A stretch of 24,234 bases of DNA, from the NCBI GenBank assembly GCA_964591605.1, contig CAZQEN010000076.1, forward strand, positions 1-24,234, in the 5' to 3' direction. Shown here in pieces: positions 1 through 6,836 of the stretch; within the stretch, counting starts at the first letter, position 1; the number at the start of each line of letters is the position of its first letter. The notes beneath the pieces were generated by a model. It saw only the letters and a program-made list of their open reading frames with translations. It was not told where the DNA came from and did no database searches. Source of the stretch: CAYLLT01 sp964591605. GTDB taxonomy: Bacteria; Planctomycetota; Phycisphaerae; UBA1845; PWPN01. Both the position numbers and the translations under genes were made by a program.

Positions 1-1
1 A

Positions 2-364
2 ACCGGTTTCTCTGACCCGACTCTCCAGTTCCTCTTCCACCGCTTCACACAGCACCTCAGCGACAGCAGATATACCATTCCCTACCGATGCAATCTCAAG
101 ATGACTGAAGCACCACAGCATTTGCGTGAGCTCGTCCTCGAATGCGTCCTGCAACTCGATCCGGAACTCGCGGAGTGCCTGCCTGAATGCCCGTTGCTCC
201 AGCTTCACCAGAGGCTGCATGATTGTCAGAGCTGCCGCGGTGAGGACCTCTTCGGGGCAGCTCACGCCCTTACACTCTGGACAGCACAGGTGCTGTCCCG
301 CGTCATGCTCAGGACAATGCAGGTCGATGTGGCAATGAGGGCAGGTCCAGCTCAGGTCAGGCAT
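2..364 (-). CDS. Partial zinc-ribbon hypothetical protein, C-terminus outside window
   Basis: An open frame runs from ATG at 364 on the minus strand to the window edge with no stop, giving at least 121 residues. The N-terminus is cysteine-rich: C8, C11, C17, C27, C28, C31 and C36, in CPHC and CCPEC knuckles, as expected for a small zinc ribbon. The rest is acidic and probably helical. AGGA lies 8 nt upstream of the ATG, and a promoter with -10 TATACT sits about 36 bases upstream, so the start is well supported. I do not recognise the family. The zinc-ribbon reading comes from cysteine spacing alone. The plus-strand frames over the same DNA are weaker because they lack these signals. Confidence 0.7.
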   Translation of the reverse strand, partial: MPDLSWTCPHCHIDLHCPEHDAGQHLCCPECKGVSCPEEVLTAAALTIMQPLVKLEQRAFRQALREFRIELQDAFEDELTQMLWCFSHLEIASVGNGISAVAEVLCEAVEEELESRVRETG

Positions 365-399
365 GGTTCTATTCCTGATCAAAGATGACTGCTGAACGC

Positions 400-429
400 A
401 GTATAACGGATCGGTCGGAGGAGTCACAA
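400..429 (-). promoter_or_regulatory. Sigma-70-like promoter of the zinc-ribbon gene
   Basis: Reading the minus strand, TTGTGA (429-424) is followed by an 18-nt spacer and TATACT (405-400), which matches the consensus -10 at five of six positions. Transcription would start near 393, leaving a leader of about 29 nt before the ATG at 364. Confidence 0.55.
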
Positions 430-496
430 GAAGGGAGGGTGCAAGAGAGACATTCCACTCCTCAATCTCGTTAGCTTTTCCGCCGCTTTCGCCGCC

Positions 497-650
497 TCAC
501 AGGCGGCCGCAGGGCGGTCGATACCCGGGGTGGGGCGAGGCGCGTTTCGTCCAGAACCGCGAGCCGTAGGGCCGGCAGAGGGCGATGCGCTGGTCGGGGG
601 CCTCGGGCTCGGCGGCGTTGATCTTCGCGTCCCCCAATCCCGGCGCGGCG
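497..650 (-). pseudogene. Possible decayed C-terminal end of a REP-associated transposase (RAYT)
   Basis: In this spacer of about 440 bases between the first gene and ispD, one minus-strand frame reads ALCRPYGSRFWTKRA and stops at 497-499. A neighbouring frame continues ALRPPVRRRKRRKS. In order, these resemble the usual end of IS200-like REP-associated tyrosine transposases: an RPFGS..W stretch, then a LRP-rich basic tail. No intact frame, catalytic Tyr or HUH motif is present here. If the match is real, it is a frameshifted remnant. The similarity is recalled from the family and not computed, and plain spacer DNA is the alternative. Confidence 0.25.
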
Positions 651-738
651 GGACGCGGTGGTCCACCCACCCGCGGATTGTGTCACGTACCGGCCGCCAC
701 CGGGGGCGAGGTTGAGAGTTTTTTCCAGAAACGACCCG

Positions 739-759
739 AAAAACCGCGTTCCTGACGCG
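739..759 (-). terminator. Probable terminator of ispD
   Basis: On the minus strand a perfect 5-bp stem, CGCGT and ACGCG around a CAGGA loop (759-745), is followed by G and five T residues (743-739). It lies about 50 nt after the ispD stop. The stem is short, so this is a modest intrinsic terminator. Confidence 0.45.
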
Positions 760-780
760 CTTTAAGCGGTCTCAACCAAT

Positions 781-813
781 GAATTCCCAAGCTTGGCGGC
801 CGCTACGGTCACC
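781..813. other. Polylinker-like cluster of restriction sites
   Basis: In 33 bases there are EcoRI (781-786), HindIII (789-794, inside the 10-bp palindrome CCAAGCTTGG), NotI (796-803) and BstEII (807-813, overlapping the ispD stop). The dense packing of two AT-containing six-cutters with NotI looks like a cloning linker, but it could be chance. See findings. Confidence 0.4.
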
Positions 814-1543
814 ACTTGGCTTCCTCGAACGCGCCCAGGGGGCCTTTGGGCTTGATGGGGCGGGATTTGAGGATGGAGTTGGCCATGGTGATGTCGGCGC
901 GGACGGTGACCTTGAGGTTGGTGAAGTCGGAATCGACGATGGTGACCGGATGGCCGCTCATTTCGACGAGCTGGGCGTCGTCGGTCGGATCGAGCTCGAA
1001 CTCGCTGCGGCGGGCGTAGGCGGCGTCGATGACCGACTTTTTGAACACCTGGGGGGTCTGGGCTTCCCAGAGGCCCTCGCGGGAGATGGTTTCGTCGATG
1101 ACTTTGGCCGCGCTGACGCGCTTGATCGTGCCGCGCAGGGGGCAGGCCAGGATGGCGGCGCCGGTTTTGGCGGCCTCGGCGAAGACGTTGTCGATCATGG
1201 CCTCCGACACGCAGCAGCGGGCGGCGTCGTGGATGGAGACGAGCTCGGCGTCCTCGCGGACGACGGCCAGGCCGTTGGCGACCGATTCGGTGCGGCTCGG
1301 GCCGCCGACGGCGAGCTTGACGCCCATGAAGCCCAGGTTGGCCCCGTACTTGTTCTTGACCTCTTCCTCATCCTCCGGAGCGATGACCAGGATGGTCTGG
1401 CACACGTCCTCGCGGTTGATGAAGTGGCCGATGCTGCGAAGGAAGAGCGGCTGGCCGTCGACCTTCGCGAAAATCTTCTTTTCCTGGCCGCCGAACCGCT
1501 CGCTTTTGCCCGCCGCCACGATGATCGCCGCCACTTTTGACAT
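809..1543 (-). CDS. ispD: 2-C-methyl-D-erythritol 4-phosphate cytidylyltransferase
   Basis: IspD transfers CMP from CTP to methylerythritol phosphate in the non-mevalonate isoprenoid pathway, in the cytosol. The protein is 244 residues, close to the usual 220-240. Visible signatures are the CTP-binding loop AAGKSERFG (residues 10-18), GGPSRTESV (80-88), IHDAAR (104-109), EAQTPQVF (160-167), TDDA (187-190) and NLKVT (209-213). The proline that normally follows HDAAR is Cys here. I chose ATG 1543 over an in-frame upstream codon at 1588 because 1588 lies only a few bases past the -10 box, while 1543 has AGAGG upstream and begins with the canonical MSKVAAIIVAAG. It is transcribed alone from its own promoter, and no other pathway gene is adjacent. 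Confidence 0.93.
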   Translation of the reverse strand: MSKVAAIIVAAGKSERFGGQEKKIFAKVDGQPLFLRSIGHFINREDVCQTILVIAPEDEEEVKNKYGANLGFMGVKLAVGGPSRTESVANGLAVVREDAELVSIHDAARCCVSEAMIDNVFAEAAKTGAAILACPLRGTIKRVSAAKVIDETISREGLWEAQTPQVFKKSVIDAAYARRSEFELDPTDDAQLVEMSGHPVTIVDSDFTNLKVTVRADITMANSILKSRPIKPKGPLGAFEEAKW

Positions 1544-1591
1544 GGCTCGCCTCTCTTTCGCCAAAAACTGCAATCCCTGTTGCCACACCTG

Positions 1592-1620
1592 TTTATAAGC
1601 GGGGCGGGAGGGGCAGGCAA
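1592..1620 (-). promoter_or_regulatory. Sigma-70-like promoter of ispD
   Basis: Minus-strand TTGCCT (1620-1615), a 17-nt spacer and TATAAA (1597-1592) form a good housekeeping promoter. The predicted start near 1585 gives a leader of about 42 nt and rules out the longer ispD start at 1588. Confidence 0.65.
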
Positions 1621-1629
1621 GACGGCGGT

Positions 1630-2115
1630 TCAGGAGCGTTTGCGCCGGGGGCGGGGGGTTTTGAATCTGGCCCAGTCGATGAGCTTCCGGGCGTCCAGCA
1701 GATCGCGCGGCCGGCCGGCTGCCCGCTTGTTCCGGATCAGGTCGAGGCGGTTCAAGACCCAGATTCTCTGGTCATCGTAAGTCGTCCTGATTCGACGTTT
1801 CCAGGCCGAGGCAAACTCGACATCGGCGATGCCTGTCAGGATGTCGACGCGGTTGGGTTCCCGGCCCATGTGAAACACGATGTCCGGATTCGTGAAGTCT
1901 TCCAGGGTGACCACCTGGAGGGGGGCTGCAAAGGCGCTCAATGCCTGCCACACCTGTCTGGCGTTCTCCGGCGAGGGTTCCACCCAGATATCAAGGTCTT
2001 TTGTGTACCGTGGCTCGGTGTGATACATGACGGCGTACGCCCCGACGACGAGATACCTGACGTCGGATTCGTTCAAGGCTCTGAACAGATCTCTGAAGTC
2101 GGGGTTGCCGCCCAT
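1630..2115 (-). CDS. Nucleotidyltransferase-fold protein, DUF6036-like
   Basis: This 161-residue protein has the nucleotidyltransferase pattern of the family often annotated as DUF6036 or AbiEii-like. Near the N-terminus, RYLVVGAYAVMYHTEPRYTK is followed by DLDIWVEPSPENA, the D-x-D metal-binding strand. RVDILTGI then supplies the third acidic strand, and the C-terminal DLIRNKRAAGRPRDLLDA helix is typical. ATG 2115 has AGG 5 nt upstream; GTG 2121 is an in-frame alternative. The start lies inside the 3' part of the small upstream gene, so the two are probably translationally coupled. Relatives are sometimes toxin-antitoxin components, but many have no assigned role. I cannot say whether this one adenylylates a partner. 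Confidence 0.8.
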   Translation of the reverse strand: MGGNPDFRDLFRALNESDVRYLVVGAYAVMYHTEPRYTKDLDIWVEPSPENARQVWQALSAFAAPLQVVTLEDFTNPDIVFHMGREPNRVDILTGIADVEFASAWKRRIRTTYDDQRIWVLNRLDLIRNKRAAGRPRDLLDARKLIDWARFKTPRPRRKRS

Positions 2116-2248
2116 CGCCACCTCGCATCAGGTCGAACTCTCTGACCATGTCCCAGGCGGCCGCCCACTTGCCCTGGGTGCCGACGCGTCGCCAGAACTC
2201 GGCGTCGAAGCTGCCGTCGTCTTCGCCGAGGCGGCTGAGTCGGGACAT
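1991..2248 (-). CDS. Small conserved protein upstream of, and overlapping, the nucleotidyltransferase
   Basis: The frame encodes MSRLSRLGEDDGSFDAEFW and then a KWAAAWDMVREFDLMRG helix and PRLQRSVQSLERI. I recall this layout from short proteins that commonly precede DUF6036-type nucleotidyltransferases. Starting at 2248 gives 85 residues; an ATG at 2272 would add eight residues (MTRKRKVI). A TATAAT box sits at 2288-2283, so transcription would begin near 2276. That favours 2248 unless the message is nearly leaderless. The frame runs about 125 bases into the nucleotidyltransferase gene and ends with an Arg-rich tail that I believe is longer than usual. It may partner the nucleotidyltransferase, possibly as a two-gene toxin-antitoxin unit; that is inference. 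Confidence 0.6.
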   Translation of the reverse strand: MSRLSRLGEDDGSFDAEFWRRVGTQGKWAAAWDMVREFDLMRGGDGRQPRLQRSVQSLERIRRQVSRRRGVRRHVSHRATVHKRP

Positions 2249-2282
2249 GATGACTTTGCGTTTGCGCGTCATGGCGGCGTCT

Positions 2283-2288
2283 ATTATA
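2283..2288 (-). promoter_or_regulatory. -10 box upstream of the small protein/nucleotidyltransferase pair
   Basis: A perfect minus-strand TATAAT lies 11 nt before the ATG at 2272 and 35 nt before the ATG at 2248. No convincing -35 hexamer is seen at 16-18 nt, so the call rests on the -10 box and its placement. Confidence 0.45.
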
Positions 2289-2324
2289 CGGGGGGCGGGG
2301 TTGTCTTCCGAATGGCGATGCATC

Positions 2325-2729
2325 TCAAGGGACGGGGCTCGGGCGGGTGGGCGGCGCTTCGGGACGGGCGGGGCGGCTCGGCGGCGGCGGGAAGCATTGC
2401 GGACAGCCGGCGGTGGGGCTGGAGGGGTCAGGGATGAACCAGCGGCCGCAGCGCGGGCAGTGGACGGCGATGCGGGCGCTGAAGCGGTCGCACTTCTTGC
2501 AGAGCAGGCCCTCGCCCTGCGGGCCGCGGGGATAATCGCGGAGATCATCGCGGTCGATCACGAACTCGCGGCCGCAGTCGGGCCGCGAACACTTGACGCG
2601 AAAACCGCCTGACGCCGAGCCGCCGGCCTGACGGGCGCCGACCCATGTCCAGATCCCCGCTACCACGATGAGGATCGCGAGGGCGGCGGGGGCGTACTTT
2701 TTGGCCAGTTGAATCTGTTCCGGCGTCAT
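2325..2729 (-). CDS. Membrane-anchored double zinc-ribbon protein
   Basis: A 134-residue protein with one N-terminal membrane helix (about residues 14-30, AALAILIVVAGIWTWVG) and a soluble domain with eight cysteines in four pairs: C47/C52, C77/C80, C91/C94 and C109/C112. This suggests two zinc-ribbon sites, followed by a Pro-rich tail. The ATG at 2729 overlaps the pseudopilin stop by one base (TGATG), so the two genes are co-transcribed and translationally coupled, and the protein may serve the same pilus or secretion apparatus. An upstream in-frame start at 2741 lies inside the pseudopilin gene and is less likely. The exact function is unknown. Confidence 0.75.
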   Translation of the reverse strand: MTPEQIQLAKKYAPAALAILIVVAGIWTWVGARQAGGSASGGFRVKCSRPDCGREFVIDRDDLRDYPRGPQGEGLLCKKCDRFSARIAVHCPRCGRWFIPDPSSPTAGCPQCFPPPPSRPARPEAPPTRPSPVP

Positions 2730-3604
2730 CACAGATCCCACATGTCGCGCGGCTGGGGCGAGCAGGGCATGTCGGCCGGCCGGTCGGGCCAGTTCATGCA
2801 GTGATCGCGGAAGTCGTTGTTCCAGCGCTGCCGGATGCGTTTGGCCGGTTCGATGAGCTGATCCTGGGTGATCAGCTCGACGTGGCCGTCGGCGAACAGG
2901 ATGTTGCTGGCCTTGTTGTGACGCCGACCGGGGCGCTGCTGATCGCCGGGGTTGTTGGGCGTGTTGCTGGGGTGCATGAGCTCGTCCCAGGCCCCGGGCG
3001 AGGACTGGGGGTCGTCGGTGCCGCTGTCGCCGATGGCGATCATCTCGGATGGGCGGTAGACGCCTTCCAGCTTGAGTTCGCCCTGGTTCCAGGAGGCTTC
3101 GTAGGCGTTCTCAAAGGGATCTTTCACGTGTCCGCCGAGGCCCCACTGGGGGAGGGTGAATTTGAGGGCGCCCCAGGCGTTGTAGGCATAGGCGTAGGTG
3201 GCCTGCTCGCCGGGCCGGGCGAAGCTGACGAAGACGACCGGCGTGGCGTGTCCGTCCCACTGGGTGTCCTTGGGGGCGTCCGGGCACCAGAACACCTGAT
3301 GCTGGCCCTTCATCATCCTGAGCAGGCGCGGCATCCAGGTGACCAGCGAGGAGCTGTAGCCGCGTTCTCCCGGTTCGCGGTGGAGGTGATCGCCGGGATA
3401 GTAGCGGTGTTCGAGGGCGTAGAGGTTCAGAGCGATGCCCATCTGCCGCTCGTTGGCTGCGCAGGCGGCCCGGCGGCTCTGGGCGCGGGCCTGGGCCAGC
3501 GACGGAAGCAGGATCGAGACGAGCAGGGCAATGATGGCGACAACGACGAGAACCTCGATAAGGGTGAAGGCGGGGAGCAAGACGCGGCGTCCTGGATCAG
3601 TCAT
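2729..3604 (-). CDS. Type II secretion-type pseudopilin with C-terminal ADGH signature
   Basis: The 291-residue protein begins with a short basic leader, MTDPGRRVLLPA, then the class III prepilin signal FTLIEVLVVVAIIALLV (from F13, with the conserved Glu at position 5 of the mature protein). Prepilin peptidase would cleave before F13, and the helix would anchor the protein in a pseudopilus. The body ends in SNILFADGHVELI, the C-terminal signature common in the large planctomycete pseudopilin families (DUF1559-like). The residue before the cleavage site is Ala instead of the usual Gly. An in-frame ATG at 3637 overlaps the -10 box, so ATG 3604 is preferred. GGA lies about 10-12 nt upstream. It heads a two-gene operon with the zinc-ribbon protein. 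Confidence 0.88.
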   Translation of the reverse strand: MTDPGRRVLLPAFTLIEVLVVVAIIALLVSILLPSLAQARAQSRRAACAANERQMGIALNLYALEHRYYPGDHLHREPGERGYSSSLVTWMPRLLRMMKGQHQVFWCPDAPKDTQWDGHATPVVFVSFARPGEQATYAYAYNAWGALKFTLPQWGLGGHVKDPFENAYEASWNQGELKLEGVYRPSEMIAIGDSGTDDPQSSPGAWDELMHPSNTPNNPGDQQRPGRRHNKASNILFADGHVELITQDQLIEPAKRIRQRWNNDFRDHCMNWPDRPADMPCSPQPRDMWDL

Positions 3605-3635
3605 GGCGATCGTTCCGGGGGACCAGGCACGCGGC

Positions 3636-3641
3636 ATTATA
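3636..3641 (-). promoter_or_regulatory. -10 box of the pseudopilin operon
   Basis: Minus-strand TATAAT (3641-3636) places the transcript start near 3629, 25 nt before ATG 3604. No good -35 is seen. The box overlaps the alternative ATG at 3637, which argues against that start. Confidence 0.5.
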
Positions 3642-3879
3642 GCAGGAACCGCGAGACCGCGTTATGGGACGGATGCATTGGCAAAGCCGGCGATTCCGCC
3701 GCCCGCTCCACCGACCGGTGCACGCGCACGCGCCCGGTCGGAACCGCCTGCGTCCGCCCGCGCCGGGCCAAACCGGACGCTCATTCGCTGCGTATTCTGC
3801 TGGACGGCGAGCGAGTCGAGTCGCCGGCGGCCAGGGATGGCTGGCGCCGGCCGTGTGCAAGGGATCACAGCGATGCGGA

Positions 3880-6093
3880 TTACCTGTCCGCCGTCTGGCG
3901 GCGTGCTTCTTCGAGCTGGCTCCGCCAGCGGGCGGACTCGGCCGCATGAGTCTGGTCGGGAACCGCGCTGTTCCAGCTTTTGTAGAGTTCGGCCAGTGTC
4001 TCCAGCATCGTGAGCGTCAGCTCGCGCGGCGGCAGCCTGTGAAGGTGCTGGAGCTGGCGGTGTGCCTCGAGAAGATGCTTCTGGGCATCTTCGTATTTCT
4101 GCAGGTGAACGAGTGTTCGCCCGAGTTCGACCCGTTCCTGCAGGGTGTGAATCTGGCCCTCGTCCCCGCCTTCGCCCGGGTGCTGCAAGGCCTCGAGGTA
4201 AAGCGACTCGGCCTCGGCGTACTTTTCCTGGTCGCCGAGGACAGCCGCCAGGCTGGTGAGGCTCTGCTCGAGCAGCGGGTGACCGGCAGGAAAGAGCTCC
4301 CGGCGCACCGCCAGAGCCTCTGAATACAGTTTCTCGGCCTGGACATGATGGCCCCCCGCACGCAGTATGCCGGCCAGGTTGTGCAGGGCCGTCGCGAGGG
4401 CTGGCGACGGGCGGCCGTCCGGCCGGCGAGCCCGCCTGACCTGCTCCTGGAAGTAGGGCTCGACCGATGCGAAATCGCCCTTGTTCCGCAGCAGCCTCTC
4501 GAGAGCATCGCCGGCTTTTCTTGCTTCCTCTTCCCGCCGCCGCGCCTCCTCCAGGGCGTCTTCGGTCCTGATTCGCTGCTCCTCGGCGGCCCGGCGGGCG
4601 TTCTCAGCGGCGACGCGAAGACGCTGCTCCTCCTGCCTGGCGGCTACCGCCTCCACCCGTGCCTGCTCGGCGGCGAGGCGTTGCCCCTCCGCCTCCGCCT
4701 TCCGGCTCTGCACCTGCGAGAGCAGCGCGGTTTGCCGCTCGTACATGATCCCCAGCCAGAGCGCGGCCAAGACCGCGAGCAGCGTGAACGCGCAGCCGAC
4801 GACCGCCGCCATGCGATAGCGAAGCAGCGTCTTTCGCAGCAAATAAATCGTGCTGTCGCGTTTGGCTTCGATCGGCTCGCCGGCCAGATAACGCTCGACA
4901 TCGCGGACGAGCTCACCGGCGGACTGGTAGCGGCGCTCACGCTCCTTGGTGAGGCATTTGAGGACGATCGTTTCGACTTCGTCGCCGATCTCACCGCGGA
5001 CGGCTCGCGGCCGGACCGGCTCGGCATGCATGATGCGGTCGAGCACGTCGCGCATGTGGCCGACCACCTCGTACGGAAATTTGCCGGTGAGCATCTCATA
5101 GAGGACCACGCCCAGGGAGTAAACGTCGGTGCGGACATCGATTTTCCCGGGGATGCCCTCGGCCTGCTCGGGCGAGGCCCAGGGCAGGCTGCCCACGAAC
5201 TGCCCGGTGATGGTCATGACCTGAGGCCGGCTCTCATCGGTGACCTGGCCCATCGCCATCTTGGCGAGGCCGAAGTCCAGGATGTGCGGCTCGCCGTTCG
5301 CGTCGATCCGGATGTTGCTGGGCTTGAGGTCCCGATGAATGATTCCGCGGAGATGCGCGGCATTCACCGCGCTGCCGATTCTGACGAAAAGCCGCAGCGT
5401 CTCTTCGACGGTTCGCCTGCCGCTCGACATGTAGACGTCCAGCGGCTGCCCGGAGATGTAGTCCATCACGAAGTAGAAGTTGCCGGCGGCAAGGCCACTG
5501 TCATGAATGGCTACGATGTGCGGGTGGTTGAGGCTGGCGAGGATCTGCACTTCGCGCTCGAAGCGGGCTTTGTCGCGGGGACTGGCAAAAGGTCCCTCGC
5601 GCATCACCTTGATCGCAACCTTGCGCTTGGTGTTCTTCTGAATGGCCTGATAGACCACGCCTTGGCCGCCGCGGTGGATCTCGCGGACGATTTCATAGCC
5701 GGTGATCGATTCGGTGAGGGAGGGGTAGACAGAGAAACTCGGGGAAGGTGGCTCAGGACTCGTCTGGTCCAGAGAGCTCCACGACTGGATCCGCCGGACG
5801 TCGATTTGACTGGAGGCATCGGCGTCGGCAGGGGTGCCGCCGAGCGGGTCAGCTCCGACCGGCCCGTCAGTGGTCGGGTCAGGATCTGGAGGGGGACCAC
5901 TCCTTTGCGCCGCCTGCTGCACCAGGGCCAGCCGGCGCAGCTCCTCGGCCAGCTCGGGCATCAGCCCGGGATGCTCGGAGACGACCTGCTCGTCGGTCAG
6001 TGCTTCGCCGGCATGGCGACGGCGGATGCAGTCGGCCGTGACGCGGCGGATCCGCTGTCGTCGAGCATCCATGGCATCCGCGGCGTTTTCCAT
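3880..6093 (-). CDS. Ser/Thr protein kinase with membrane helix, coiled coil and TPRs
   Basis: A 737-residue Hanks-type kinase (numbering from ATG 6093). Residues 1-70 form a helical lead (DEQVVSEHPGLMPELAEELR) seen in many planctomycete kinases, followed by a Pro-rich linker. The kinase domain covers about 133-405: glycine loop HRGGQGVVY, VAIK Lys162, HRDLKPSN (253-260), DFG (273-275), SPEQ and DVYSLG are all present, so it should be active. A single membrane helix lies at about 427-449, then a charged coiled coil (about 461-538) and TPR-like repeats (about 565-708), probably outside the cytoplasm. An in-frame upstream start at 6174 is possible; neither start has a good ribosome site. The ECF sigma gene lies upstream on the same strand, a recurrent pairing in this phylum. 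Confidence 0.9.
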   Translation of the reverse strand: MENAADAMDARRQRIRRVTADCIRRRHAGEALTDEQVVSEHPGLMPELAEELRRLALVQQAAQRSGPPPDPDPTTDGPVGADPLGGTPADADASSQIDVRRIQSWSSLDQTSPEPPSPSFSVYPSLTESITGYEIVREIHRGGQGVVYQAIQKNTKRKVAIKVMREGPFASPRDKARFEREVQILASLNHPHIVAIHDSGLAAGNFYFVMDYISGQPLDVYMSSGRRTVEETLRLFVRIGSAVNAAHLRGIIHRDLKPSNIRIDANGEPHILDFGLAKMAMGQVTDESRPQVMTITGQFVGSLPWASPEQAEGIPGKIDVRTDVYSLGVVLYEMLTGKFPYEVVGHMRDVLDRIMHAEPVRPRAVRGEIGDEVETIVLKCLTKERERRYQSAGELVRDVERYLAGEPIEAKRDSTIYLLRKTLLRYRMAAVVGCAFTLLAVLAALWLGIMYERQTALLSQVQSRKAEAEGQRLAAEQARVEAVAARQEEQRLRVAAENARRAAEEQRIRTEDALEEARRREEEARKAGDALERLLRNKGDFASVEPYFQEQVRRARRPDGRPSPALATALHNLAGILRAGGHHVQAEKLYSEALAVRRELFPAGHPLLEQSLTSLAAVLGDQEKYAEAESLYLEALQHPGEGGDEGQIHTLQERVELGRTLVHLQKYEDAQKHLLEAHRQLQHLHRLPPRELTLTMLETLAELYKSWNSAVPDQTHAAESARWRSQLEEARRQTADR

Positions 6094-6298
6094 GACAAAG
6101 CCCCGGCCCGAAGCTCCCCGCATCCCCGTTCGCCAATGACGACCTGCTTGCCTGAGCGGGCAGCCGACGATCATCGGGGTACGGCAGACCGCAGATCCTG
6201 GAGTTGAACTGAACCCGGCCGCTGAACAGCAACATCATTCTACCCTCCAGGGCGGCCCCGGCGTCAATGGCCTGCCCCGGGCCATCCCCGGAAACCTG

Positions 6299-6336
6299 AA
6301 AGCCCCGGCCACGGCAGCGACCGTGGCCAGGGCTTC
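6299..6336 (-). terminator. Strong hairpin after the 19-codon ORF, probable terminator or attenuator
   Basis: GGCCACGG (6307-6314) pairs perfectly with CCGTGGCC (6321-6328) around a 6-nt loop. AAGCCC (6300-6305) pairs with GGGCTT (6330-6335) beyond a one-base mismatch. On the minus strand it ends in CTTTCAGG, a weak U-tract. It lies 35 nt after the small ORF stop and about 210 nt before the kinase start, so it could end the small transcript or attenuate the kinase message. Confidence 0.5.
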
Positions 6337-6370
6337 GGTTGGGCAGCGTTTCAGGTGGATTGGGGCTGGT

Positions 6371-6430
6371 TCAGAAGCCCAGGAATTGCACCACCACTCG
6401 GAACCAATCTGGGAAGAGAATCGGGAGCAT
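6371..6430 (-). CDS. Candidate 19-residue hydrophobic peptide with ideal ribosome site
   Basis: The minus strand reads ATG at 6430, then MLPILFPDWFRVVVQFLGF, and TGA at 6373-6371. AAGGAG lies exactly 7 nt upstream (spacer AACTGAG), the best Shine-Dalgarno in this part of the window. The peptide is very hydrophobic, with one Asp and one Arg, and could lie in or on the membrane. It sits in the otherwise empty stretch between the ECF sigma gene and its kinase and is followed by a strong hairpin. It may be a leader peptide or a small membrane protein. The length is too short to prove coding. Confidence 0.45.
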   Translation of the reverse strand: MLPILFPDWFRVVVQFLGF

Positions 6431-6836
6431 CTCAGTTCTCCTTTGCCTCAAGACCGAAAGCGTCGGCCGCCCATCGCGGCCTCTGCATGATCCATCGCAG
6501 ACAGTCAACGGCGCTCACGGGAAAACCGCAAGTTTTTTGCACGCAAGACGACCTCGAACCTGGCAGTGGTTCGGTATCGCCCCTTTTGCATGCCCCCAGC
6601 GGGGCGAACGCCGGCCCCAGACAATTCCGTCATGTTCCGGTGAGCGTGGCGAACAGCTTTCGACGGTCCTGCTGTTGGCCAGTCCCGCTGGCCGGAGACG
6701 GGCAAACGAACGACCCGAAGGGAGTCGATGCGAGGAATAATTGACAAGACTCAGATCCAGCTCGCGCTGCCCACGTTGCGGACGCCCCTGAGAAATGGGA
6801 ATCATGCACGCGGGCCCCAGTACACGGGCTGTGCAG

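Noticed and set aside
779..1540. Plus-strand frame opposite ispD
   Set aside because: IspD has every family motif on the minus strand; the plus-strand product is Gly/Asp/Val-rich shadow sequence.
4345..6207. Long plus-strand frame (620 codons) opposite the kinase gene
   Set aside because: It is antisense to a kinase with all catalytic motifs; long antisense frames are common in GC-rich DNA and this one shows no domain.
6741..6746. Perfect TTGACA on the plus strand
   Set aside because: No -10 box 15-19 nt downstream and no plus-strand gene follows.
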